Assembly (NCBI GenBank): GCA_903813345.2
Contig: CAIIXF020000001.1
Location: 26,465,915 to 26,529,914 of the forward strand
Length of the DNA: 64,000 nucleotides
Reading direction: 5' to 3'
Source of the DNA: Owenia fusiformis
Taxonomy: Eukaryota; Annelida; Polychaeta; Sabellida; Oweniidae
In this document: one piece after another, positions 1-12,100 of the stretch
Layout: each line of letters starts with the position of its first letter
Position numbering within the stretch: position 1 is the stretch's first letter
The notes under the pieces: model-generated
What the model was told of the DNA's origin: nothing
Databases searched by the model: none
What the model saw: only the letters and a program-made list of their open reading frames with translations
Program-made: the position numbers and the translations under genes

Positions 1-128
1 TCTTCAGTAATGAAGGGCATAAATGGATGAAGGACACACAGACATGTTTGAACACAGTGGTACAGGATCTTCCGTTTGGTAGCAATCTCCACTGGGTCTT
101 CAGACAAGAATGTTGATTTGGTATATTC
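1..128 (-). CDS. VARS2: VARS2 exon 21, cut by window edge
   Basis: Reads [20 protein letters not shown] and on to [10 protein letters not shown]. The last stretch is the conserved [13 protein letters not shown]-type segment of the anticodon-binding domain. The exon runs off the left edge, so the C-terminus and polyadenylation site are not in this window. Confidence 0.9.
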
Positions 129-3100
129 CTGTAAAGATTGTTGCTGTAAAATGGTGTATTCAAGTAATAAACTTCTCTACATCTCTACACATCTCCAAAC
201 AATAATAAGAACGAAATAACTCCGAACATTTATGGCACATTCTATATTACTAAAGCATTGTCATAAATATAAAAGTTTCACTTACTAGATAAATATCACA
301 GAAGTCTGTCCACCAGAAAAGATAGATGGCTCTGGTAACAAGGTGAAGGTCATATGTGTTGAAACATGCCTCTGCCACATGGACAAGATTGGAGAGTCGA
401 CTCAGTACCCATAAATCCATACTAGACTCATTACCGGTGAGCTAAAAGTAAATATTTTTAATAAAAATATAACCTGAACAAAAGAAAATTCTTTTTCAAT
501 TCAGATTCCAATTTTTGGCATCCAATAATAGAGCAACCCGAGCTCTTAAATCTGATGAAATCATTTTAGTTTGTTACGGTTACAGTTTATTTCATCAGTT
601 AAATTACGATTACTGCAATGACAAACATGAAAAGGGAGTAAAGTCTTGTATGAAACAAACCTGAAATTTATCATCAGGTTGGAATTCCAATCCCAAATTA
701 TTAGTGACATATCGGAAGGCTTGCCATATCTTGTTGTTAAACCTTTTGTAGCTCTCTGCATGTGTTACATTCATGTTGATAAAGTCACCTGAAAAGGCAA
801 TAAGTGAGCAATACAATTCCAAAATTGGAATTTATGCAGTGGGAATATAGATGGAGTATAAAGACTCTATAGCATGGGTAATATCATATTCAAATGATTG
901 ATGGCATAAAGATGGCTCTAACCATAACTTGATTTGATATGGGGAATCAGATATGAAAGCAAACCGAACAGAATAAGTCTTATGGCTTAAATTAATTTAC
1001 TTGTAGGCTTACATCTTGGGTATAGAGGACTATAGGTCTATTAAAAAATTGATGTTGGTTATTCACTTCACTTAAAATTGTAACAAAAGATGCATCAGTA
1101 ATAGGTGTATTAGAAAAGTGCCATGATGTTAGTTACTCACTTTTGAAATTGTAAGAACAAAGTGTGAATCTTAACACATCAGCACCACACTCTGGTATGC
1201 CTTTGGGAAAATCAATTTGTTGACCCTTTATTGCTATGGCAACCTCATCTGGGTCAAGGTTTGAGTTCTTGATAGAAGAATTCAGGGTCTAAAAGCAAAA
1301 ATGTTTGAACTTCATTTTTGTAGTTAATACTGGTCATTCTACATTCTTGGAAACTCTATCTTGATATGTTTAAATAAAATCCAATTTAGGCTGAAGATTT
1401 TTTGAGGATTGGATTGCAAAGTACATGTATTTGATATTTTGTATCTGTGTATCCTTACATATTGTAAGGTGCAATGATTTTAATGGTCAGATCTTTTTTC
1501 ATTTTAGGTTACAAACTCACAAATAACTCACAACTCACAAAAATACATATATATTATACATGATCAATCTTCTTTACATGAAGAATTTCTTTTAGATCAC
1601 TGTGACTAGTCGATCTATGTGGATGCTGTCATTTATATGTAATGTTTCATGGGTGCTCGCGTACATTATAGGGAATGGGATTATTGCAAAAATATGACAG
1701 CAAATCGAGGTAAGTGATCTCAGAGTTTCTACTTAACATTGTGACTTGAAATCTTGCATACATATTCAATATACATAGTATGACAATGTGTGAAAGTTTC
1801 AGCTACCATATTCCTGTTATAGAGAAGATATTTGAAAAACATTTCGTTAACGTCAACATATATGTATAAAATGGATGCACCTATGTATCATTTGGATTCA
1901 GAACGGTAACAAATGGATGCTTTAATAAATCATACTTTATCATGATGATTTATTTACTGATGGACAACTGGCCAGATTTTCTTTGTATACATTGTTCGGA
2001 TAAACATTCCTTATTCATTAAAGTAATTAGCCACCCCATTACAAGTAGTCTAAAGACACCCTCATGAAAAATTGAAGATACTATATATAAACCCATCAAC
2101 TGGAAAATGCCATTACAGATGAAATAAAGGACCCACGGTCCTGCTCACACAGTGTAGAACCTTCAGAGGAATGTATATCCTGATTTTCAAACAAAAGTAT
2201 TGGTAAATATGGGATCAATGAAAGATGAGTCCTTTGTTGTTGGTTCAGATATGATTTGTTGTAGTCAAAGGAAAAACTATGAATTTGACCTAGATTTTGA
2301 CCTAGGCCTTTTAGTGTCAAAATTTTGAAGGAAAGTAGATTTTGAGGGCGGCTTCTATTGTAGATTCTTATTAAGTTGGCTGCATCCAAGCTGTATCTAG
2401 TGTTGTGTTGTTACAATTTATAATTTTCTCAAGCCCCATTGACTTAACATGGGATACCAAAATAGCGATTTTTGAGATTTCAAAATGACATAACTTCCGA
2501 ACCGGAAGTCGGATCAAAATCTGGTTTGCAGATTCGGATTCTTTGGACAATTCTACACATATTTCATAACTCATACATTGAATTCCAAGAAGTTTTTATT
2601 GTGACCTACTTTTCGGATGCCTATCTCAAAAACGGTAAGAGTGATCAAAAACAACTTGCCTGTAGGGATTAGCTTTTTCCAAGGAACATGATTAAAAAAA
2701 CGGAGCAAAAATATTGAAGGACGACTGAGAAAATCGAAAAAATGACAAAGTACTGGATTTGACCTAGTTCTTGACCTTTGACCTAGATAAAACCTGATTA
2801 GACCTAGATCTGGACTTGGACCTGAACTGGACCTTGACTTGGACCTGGACCTGGACTTGGACCTGGAAATGGACTGGACTGGTATTTTTTCAATGTTTTC
2901 TTCACTTCCCTTGACTTTCTATAAGGCTATCATCAAATCGATTTTTCTCGAAATTTAAAAATCAGCAATTTCTCGGAAACCGGGCGAACTTGGGAAATGG
3001 CGATGATAGGTCAAATAGACATTATGGATATGCATAAAATGAATGTGGAAATGACTCAATCCGAATAGCAGTTTTAATTTGAGCAGCAAATGTTGACAGA

Positions 3101-6100
3101 CGGACAGACCAACGGATGGACGGACGGACCAATTGAAGGATGCCTGGTCGATCCCATAGGCTTACTGTGTGAGCCAAAAACTATGGTTTTATCGCTAATA
3201 CTGTTAATTTGAAAAACGGGTCCATAACATGTAATGATGACAATGAAAATGCTGAAATTAAGTACGCCAATGAAGTGAATTCAGAGCAAAAGACCCATCG
3301 ACCCACTGGAATACCCACAAATCAAGTTTCATAGCCTTGCCCAAGTCGGTCTCTTTTACTTATTTTGATTTCAATTATGACCGCATTGTACCCAAGAGAA
3401 AGCCACATGCTTTACCGACCCAATGTTTTTGTCGGTAAAATTTGACAAATCAACGACGAGCCTACATTGACGGACTAGGTCTTCGTGCATTTCTTCGAGA
3501 ATTCAGTTTTGATTTTGAATCAACATTGAATTGCATGATTTCATATAGACGAGTATTAATGACTGCTTACATTCCAATGTACATTTAATAGATCAGATCA
3601 GATCATTGAATTTCAAGTCCTAGACGGGTAGTTTGCTTTTTTTATGCAGGTCAACCTGATAACGTTTTGATTGGTCAATCAGCCTGAAGTCACACGTTGT
3701 GTCCATGTCCATATTGTCAATCAATATGGTTTTGCGATACCGTTAGGTAGCCTAGGTATTATGGGAATCTCGAAACCGCTGAATAACTTAGCATAATATC
3801 AGCAATGATGCATTGGATTGTTTATGGTTGTAATAATTAAAGATCAGATAAGTAAATAAATACCGACTTGGGCAAGGCTACAAGTTTCAGAGCCATTAAC
3901 ATTCCTTGAAAGTGACAATGAGCAGCCAACAGATGGACCATCCGTAAATCTTGATGATTTTGTCAGCTCAGCTGAACGAGCCTCCAGATTCCTTGAAACA
4001 AATGACCATAATTCAAGAATGATATTATCTATTTACAATTTTTTGAAATCGTGGTAAGTGGAATCTTTCCAATTACTAATAAAGCATTATTATTGTTTTT
4101 TGACACTGTGGATTAAAATATTAAAAATACACACATTCAAAATGATTCAATTGAAACCTAGCCAGTCTGTTCAATGAATCCAATCAGAACGTCTACTAAT
4201 CCACATGATACATCATAATTAAATTGCTTTTTTAAAGCGGATATTTCATACCATAACCCCAAAAATATTATAGAACGCATTGTATTTGTATTTTACTTCA
4301 CACAGACATATTTGTGTATATGTGAAATAATTATATTACTTGAATTTTTTATTCCCCATTACAAGGTAAACCTATAGCAAATTATACAGCCTTCTCACAG
4401 CTGTGAGCGAGATGATAAAACTGGTCGAGTGAACTCGTTTGAGTTATCTATTCTCCGTAAAAATATCAGAGAATGTGTGTTTATAGCGTAGCTTTGGTTT
4501 TGTAAATCAATGAAGTATGATATACACGGATGAATAAATATATATTATTTAAACAGAAGAGCAAAATTCTTCCATTGAAAAGTACAGAGGCGGGTACTCA
4601 CGAAACATTACATGTGCCTGACTGCATCCACATAGATCGACTAGCCACAGTGTTAGATAGTCAATTTGGTTATGAGTTTATTTACAAGAATCACTCGTAT
4701 AACATAGAGAGATCATAATAGACAAGAAATCAATATTACTGAGTTACTTCATGTACACTTGTTCAATATATTGATTTGTATACTATAATAGAATTTTGCT
4801 TACGATTAGAGTTAAGTTAATAAAAAGATGGCAGTTAACTCAATCTGATTCTTAATCATGGGAATTTATGTAAGGGGATTCCCCAAAAGCCTGCAGAAAT
4901 TAGGAACAACCCTAGACGGTCTAGACAGATAGCCATAATAATTACCCCTGTAATTACTTTGATACACAGACTACACAACATTCCTAATGCTAAGATGGCC
5001 CCAAAGACAAAAGGTGGGTAAATAAATTTGAGGTAAACCTATAATGAAAAAGTATTTCTACTAAAATCCCAAGCAATTTATATTTTCTTAACTGTTTTTT
5101 TCCTGTGAAAATTGCCATTGAATCCCTCATTGAAAGAAGTCTTTATGTGCCAAATTTGAGAGCAATCAGTTCCTCTATTTAAGAAAACTATTGAAGAAAT
5201 TGAGGGTTGCAATTTCTAGGGTCTAAATCTACCCCAAACTACCGTTTTTTCAAATATCTACTGTAAAATCTACCATTTTTCGAAAATCTACAGTAAAAAC
5301 GCATGTTTTTTACAATCTACCGCGAAAACTACCTTCTTTAAAATATCGATCGTAAAAACTACCATTTTTTAAAAATCGACCATAAAAACTCCTGTTTTTA
5401 TCAAAATCTACCGCAATTTTCAAAAAATCTCCCGCAAATTTTTCATTTTAAGTTGGCGGGTCTGATAAAGCAAAAACAAAGTTTTGGCGACATTTCAATT
5501 CTCATGAAAATGACCCTGCTATTAGGGAGCAATAAAACTAATAATGTGTGTCACCTTGCAGGATTGGGAAGACATGGATTGTCAAACAATCAGAAGAGGA
5601 GGATCAAAACAAAGACAAATAAATTAAGTGCTGATTCCATACAATTAGACAATGGGAAACGTAAAGCAGGATCCCACGAAAAAGGTAGGTTAATGCTTTA
5701 AGAATTTGACACTCCTTGAGAAAGTGGATGCCTAGTGACAATTTTTTTAATTTAAAATTGTATACATACAATGTACAATGTATATATTGTAGAGCTATAA
5801 TCCATGTTTAGGTATAATTTTTTCTTTTCTGAGCCTTTAATAAAGGCTATAAATTATATATGATAAACATTTAACTTTCTTTACGCAGGGCCTCTAAAGT
5901 GAGGCTGAAAAGGACAAATCAGTCTCTGGGTACAAGTGAGTTAATATGTCTTTGAACTGTTTTCTTTAATCCAGTGGCAGCTACACACAATAGATGGTCT
6001 AGGTTTTTCAGATTGGCTCTTGATAATAATGTCACTACATGCACCACTGTGATAATCATAAAATGAAAAACATCCCAGCCTTAATTTCCAGACTCGGGAA

Positions 6101-9100
6101 ATATAGTTATTATCTCAAGAAAAATTGGCAGTGATAATTTTCCAGGCAGAGTTCTGAAGAGGCAAAGACTAGAATATGTTGAAGGAGCAAGACAGAGTCT
6201 ACAAGAGGAAACCAACCTTGAGGTTAAGAGATGGAAGGAAGTCTGTGAAGAGAGAGATGAGTTGAAATCAAAAATTGAAGATCTTAAGCTGAGGCTAAGT
6301 GAAAAGGACAATGATATAGATATTATTAAGGACAGTGAGGAAAAGTTGAAGAAATTAAATGTAAAATTAATGGGATTTCTGCAAACTTCTGGTGAAGAGA
6401 TTGATCAATCAAATATATGTATAGAAAAGTGTGAAGGGAAGTTAAATGACATGTTGAATGATAATCAAGTGCTTGATCAAAGGTGTGCTTTGCTTGAACA
6501 AAATAAAAAAATAAAAAAGGTTGATGAATTGAACAAAACCCTGAAAAATAAAAGCAAGAATATCTTGAATATGAGTCAAGAACACTTCCATGAAGAAACC
6601 AAATCAAAGATTTTTTCAATTTTAACATTTTTTATATGTCTATGTCTACTATTCTTCCTGCATGTTTCCAGCTTAGATAGAGGAAAATTTACAGCATCAG
6701 CAGGATCAGAGTTCTCTACTTTGGACTTCAAATCAACTGATCACAACACAATTGAATCAAAATTAGCCTTATTTAGGAGCCTTAATAGGAGGCCCCCCAA
6801 CGATATATTATTTAATATTATTATTAGACTCCAGATGAAAATCTGGAGTCTATTGCTTTTGCCAGTTTTCTTTATTATTATTATTTTTCTTCCTCCTTCC
6901 CAGATTTCTCACTAACTAGAAGAGCTTACTTTAAGCTGCTTACATGACTAACTAGGGAATGTATCTGGGATGATGGGAAATTAGGTCAAATTTTTATCTA
7001 GGTCAAAGGTCAAGAACTAGGTCAAATCTTGCATTTTCAACATTCTTTCAATTATCTTCGTCGTTATTTATTGAAACAACTTTGTCTTTTTTTCATCATG
7101 TAGCTTAGAAACAGCTCTTTCAAAGATATGCCATCAGATTTTTAATTACTCGTACCGATTTTGAGATATGGCGTCCGGAAAGTAGGTCAGAACAAAAAGT
7201 TCTCCAAATTCAACATGTGAGCTATGAAATAAGTGTAGAATGATCTCAGGAACCTGAATCTGCAAACCAAATTTCGATCCGACATCTAGTACGGAAGTTT
7301 TGGTGTTTTGAAAGCTCAAAAATCGCTAAATTTGGTGCCCATGTTAAGTCAATGGGAAAAAAGATTTTTTTGAAGTGAAAAATACAAAATATAGACTGAG
7401 TTCAGCTAAATATAATGAAAGCTTTTAAAAGAAGGGGACCTCATAAGCCATCTAGCTTCAAAATTTGGACACCAAAATGCCTTGGTCAAAATCTAGGTCA
7501 AATTCAAAGTTTTTCCTTATTTTTGCGATTCTGACACTACACTTTAATTATATTCTTCGAAATTGTGTATACATGTAGCCAAGAGTGTACTAATAGTGTT
7601 AGCCTTTTGCAATCAGGAAGTATTTTGACCCACTTTTGAGATATGGTGTCCCAAAAGTAGGTCAAAATAAAAAAATCTTCAAATTTAACGTATAAGTTAT
7701 GAATTAGGGGTAGAATTTTATCAGGAATCCGAATCTGCAAACCAAATTTTGATTTGACCTCCTGTTCGGAAGTTATGGCGTTTTGAAAGCTCAAAAATAG
7801 CTAAATTTGCTGCCCCATATTATGTCAATGGGAAAAAAGATTTTTTGAAGTGTAAAATACGAGATATAGACTGAGTACAGCTTAATATAATGAAAGCCTA
7901 TTAAAGAAGGGGACCTCGAAGGCTACTTAGCTCCAAAATTTGGACACCAAAATGCCTAGGTCAAAATTTAGGTCAAATTTATAGTTTTCCCTTATTTTTG
8001 CGATTCTGACACTATATATAAATGATTTGCTTTAAAATTTTGTATACAGATAGCAAAGAGTATGCTAATAGTGTTAGCGTTTTGCCGTCAAAAAGTAGTA
8101 TTTTGACCCAATTTTGAGATATGGTGTCTGAAAAGTAGGCCAAAATAAAAAGTTTTCCAAATTTAACGTATGAGTTATGAATTAAGGGTAGAATCTTCTC
8201 AGGAATCCAGATCTGCCAACCAAATTTAGATCCGACTACTTGTTCTGAAGTTATGGCATTTTGAAATCTCAAAAATCGCTAAATTTGGTGCCCCATGTTA
8301 AATCAATAGGACCGAATAATTTTTTGAAGTGAAAAAATACAAGATATACATGTAGAATGAGTACAGCTAAACATAATGAAAGCCCATAGAAGAAGGGGAC
8401 CTTAAAAGCTACTTTCCTTCAAAATTTGGACACCAAAATACCTAGCTCAAAATCTAGGTCAAATTCATAGTTTTTTCTTATTTTGCGATTCTGACACTAC
8501 ACTATGATATTCTCCGAAATTGTGTATACTTGTAGCAAAGAGTGTGCTAATAATGTTAACATTTTGCCGTAAAGTTTTTTGACCCACTTTTGAGATATGG
8601 TGTCCGAAATGTAGGTCAAAAAAAAAAGTTCTCCAAATTTAACGTATGAGTTATGAATTAGGGGTAGAATTTCCTCAGGAATCCGGATCTGAAATTAAAA
8701 TTGCAATCCGATCCCCGGTTAAGATTCTACGCCATTTTGAAGTTTGAAATTCGCACTTGCCAGTATTCACGATGCTGATTGATCAAATATACTTTCAAAA
8801 ATTCCTGCATACCCTACTTTACCTCCCTACCTACTCAGCTACTTATTTGCTTACTTACTCAATTACTTAATTAGTTATTACTTACTTAGCAACTTACTCA
8901 GCTACTAACTCAGGTACTTATTCAGCTACTTACTCAGCTACCTACTCAGCTTTTTACTCAGTTACTTACTCAGCTACTTACTCAACTACTACTAAGGTAC
9001 TTACTCAGCTAATTACTCAGTTACTTACTCAGCTCTTTACTGATCTATCTAGGTCAAATAAATCTGGAGTCTTAAATTGAACTTGTTCAATTTCACAAAT

Positions 9101-12100
9101 CTAGTTATTATTATTATTTATTCTTCTCTGCACACCTACTTCTAACTAGATTTCAACTATCTACTATATGAACCTACTAGGGACCTAGGTTGAACTTACC
9201 GGGAAAGGAATTTTTATCTAGGTCAAGGTCAAAGGTCAAAATCTAGGTCAAATTAAAGTTTTTTCTAAGTTTCTCAGATTTCATCCTCATACTTCATTAT
9301 TTCTTGCGATGAATTAAAATGTAACTAGATATAAGCATTCCCTACAAATTACTCACTATATGAGATAATTGACGTCAAAAAACGGTAAAAATTGGTCATT
9401 TTTCAACTTGCTTCAAATTGACCAAATTTTTTTTTAAAAATCATCTACAAGTTCTCAGGAACTCAAATCTGACCTTAGTTTTGACCTTTGACCTTTGGTT
9501 GACCTTCAGTGACCTTCGAAAGGTCAAAAAAGTTGATTTTTCAAATTGATTTTCTGGATTCGAATTTAGGTACATTTGATCACAAAAGACCCACTGAGGT
9601 CTAAAAAAGTAAAATTTGCAAGGTCAAAGGTCAAGGTCATCAAACTAAATCACAAACTGTGTTTTCTAAGTTTGTAAGTTTTGGTGACTACAAATCAATA
9701 TTTTATCATGAAAGTCAGGATATATATTCCTCTATAGGTTCTACACATATTAGCAATTGACTATTCATTAAAATTGTGTACCAGTTTTGAGATATTAGAA
9801 CTCAAAAACTGAAAAAAGGTCAAATTTCGAAACTTTTCAAGACTAAATTTCAACTTGCTTCAAATTGACCAAATTTTTTTTAAAACTCATCTACAAGTTC
9901 TCAGGATTCCAAATCTGACCTCACTTTTGACCTTTGACCTTTCGTTGACCTTCAGTGACCTCCGAAAGGTCAAAAAAGTTGATTTTTCAAATCGATTTTC
10001 TGGATTCAAATTTAGGTATATTTATTCACAAAAGACCTTCTAAGGTCTAAAAAAGTAAAATTTGCAAGGTCAAAGGTCAAGGTCATCAAACGAAATCACA
10101 AAATGTGTTTTCTAAGTTTCTCAAAATTGGAGACTACAAATCAATTTTTTTTTACTGAAAGACAGAATATATATTCCTCTAAAGGTTCTACACATATTAG
10201 CAATTGACTATTTACTAAAATTTTGCTCCAGTTTTGAGATATTAGAACTCAAAAACTGAAAAAAGGTCAAATTTCGAAGTTTTCAAGGTCAAATTTCAAC
10301 TTGCTCTAAATTGACCAATTTTTTTTTTAAAAAGCATCTACAAGATCTCGGAAACTCAAATCTGACCTTAGTTTTGACCTATGACCTTTATTTGACCTTC
10401 AGTGAACTTCGAAATGTCAAAAAAGTTGATTTTTCAAATTGATTTTCTGGATTCGAATTTAGGTACATTTGATCACAAAAGACCCACTGAGGTCTAAAAA
10501 AGTAAAATTTGCAAGGTCAAAGGTCAAGGTCATCAAACTAAATCACAAACTGTGTTTTCTAAGTTTGTAAGTTTTGGTGACTACAAATCAATATTTTATC
10601 ATGAAAGTCAGGATATATATTCCTCTATAGGTTCTACACATATTAGCAATTGACTATTCATTAAAATTGTGTACCAGTTTTGAGATATTGGACCTCAAAA
10701 ACTGAAAAAAGGTCAAATTTCGAAACTTTTCAAGACTAAATTTCAACTTGCTTCAAATTGACCAAATTTTTTTTTAAAACTCATCTACAAGTTCTCAGGA
10801 TTCCAAATCTGACCTCACTTTTGACCTTTGACCTTTCGTTGACCTTCAGTGACCTCCGAAAGGTCAAAAAAGTTGATTTTTCAAATCGATTTTCTGGATT
10901 CAAATTTAGGTATATTTATTCACAAAAGACCTTCTAAGGTCTAAAAAAGTAAAATTTGCAAGGTCAAAGGTCAAGGTCATCAAACGAAATCACAAAATGT
11001 GTTTTCTAAGTTTCTCAAAATTGGAGACTACAAATCAATTTTTTTTTACTGAAAGACAGAATATATATTCCTCTAAAGGTTCTACACATATTAGCAATTG
11101 ACTATTTACTAAAATTTTGCTCCAGTTTTGAGATATTAGAACTCAAAAACTGAAAAAAGGTCAAATTTCGAAGTTTTCAAGGTCAAATTTCAACTTGCTC
11201 TAAATTGACCAATTTTTTTTTTAAAAAGCATCTACAAGATCTCGGAAACTCAAATCTGACCTTAGTTTTGACCTATGACCTTTATTTGACCTTCAGTGAA
11301 CTTCGAAATGTCAAAAAAGTTGATTTTTCAAATTGATTTTCTGGATTCAAATTTAGGTTTATTCAATCAGAAAAGATATACTGAGGTCTAAAAAAGTAAA
11401 ATTTTCAAGGTCAAGGTCATCAAACAAGATCACAAACTGTGTTTTCTAAGTTTCTCAAAGTTTGTGACTACAAATCAATATTTTTGAACTAAAGTCAGGA
11501 TATATATTCCTCTCAAGGTTTTACACATATTAACAATTGATTAGCTATTAAAATTCTGCCCCAGTTTTGAGATATTGGACCTCAAAAACTGAAAAAGGTC
11601 TAATGTTGAAATTTTTCAAGGTAAAATTTCACATTGCTTCAAATTGACCAAACTTTTTTTTTAAAATCATCTGCAAGATGCCTGGAGTTCATATATGACC
11701 TTGTTTTAAGATTTGACCTTTGGCTGACCTTTAAATGTTCAAAAAAGCCTACGGGGCCTCCGTAAGATTGCTTGCAATCTTATACATCTAGTTATTTCTA
11801 ATTCTTTGCTCCATCCTTTATAAACCATTATACCACCAATCTTTCCCCATAGATCGTTAGAGTAAACACGCAAAAAATTAATTCCAAGAGCTTTAAAATC
11901 CTGAGAGGACATATGCAATATATATGGACCAACGGACGGATGGACGGACCAAAGGACAGACAGACGCCTAGTCAATCCCATAGGCTCACTGTGTGAGCAG
12001 ATGTGAGTAAATTAATAACTTTCTGGTTTGTGTAGAAGTCAAGTAAAAGGTGAGAAATATCCACTTTCCCTGAATCTACTCTACTCTGATAGAATGAGTT

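Larger units (their letters stand above)
2158..4491 (+). pseudogene. Unrecognised coding exon split by transposon insertions, plus a following terminal exon
   Basis: Three open segments share one frame once the inserts are skipped: 2158-2280 (after a CACACAGTGTAG acceptor), 3176-3331 and 3890-4053, ending at a TG|GTAAGT donor. Counting each duplicated 9-mer once, they give 144 stop-free codons, acidic and rich in Ser and Asn. A second exon, 4401-4491, has a good acceptor (CTTCTCACAG), the matching phase, 30 open codons and a TAG. The interrupted reading is blocked by a stop soon after 2280. I do not recognise the protein; no domain, signal or membrane segment is visible. The first exons, if any, would lie upstream of 2158. 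This may be a broken gene, or an intact gene on other haplotypes. The 3332-3880 insertion is firm; the 2281-3175 one is less certain. Confidence 0.45.
6815..11998. mobile_element. Composite repeat block, boundaries approximate
   Basis: Starts near a perfect small inverted repeat (gactccagat..atctggagtc, 6830-6851). It contains three internal arrays, listed separately, and ends in a ggacggatggacgga microsatellite and the tail cccataggctcactgtgtgag shared with the element ending at 3175. The word ctagttatt..attcttctctgc recurs near 9104 and 11780, suggesting two or more related elements in tandem. The architecture (tandem core, microsatellite, conserved tail) resembles pearl/HINE-type non-autonomous Helitrons, but I cannot place the 5' end exactly. 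Confidence 0.5.

Noticed and set aside
2472-2672. Open stretches in repeat blocks at 2371-2672, 7537-7794, 8012-8272 and 9855-10043
   Set aside because: They lie in tandem or interspersed repeats and recur with each unit; not genes.
4557-4718. 54-codon open stretch after an AAACAG acceptor ([16 protein letters not shown]...)
   Set aside because: Attractive as a terminal exon, but its phase gives an immediate stop after the 4053 donor. It joins only through a weak internal donor near 4473, so I kept the exon at 4401-4491 instead.
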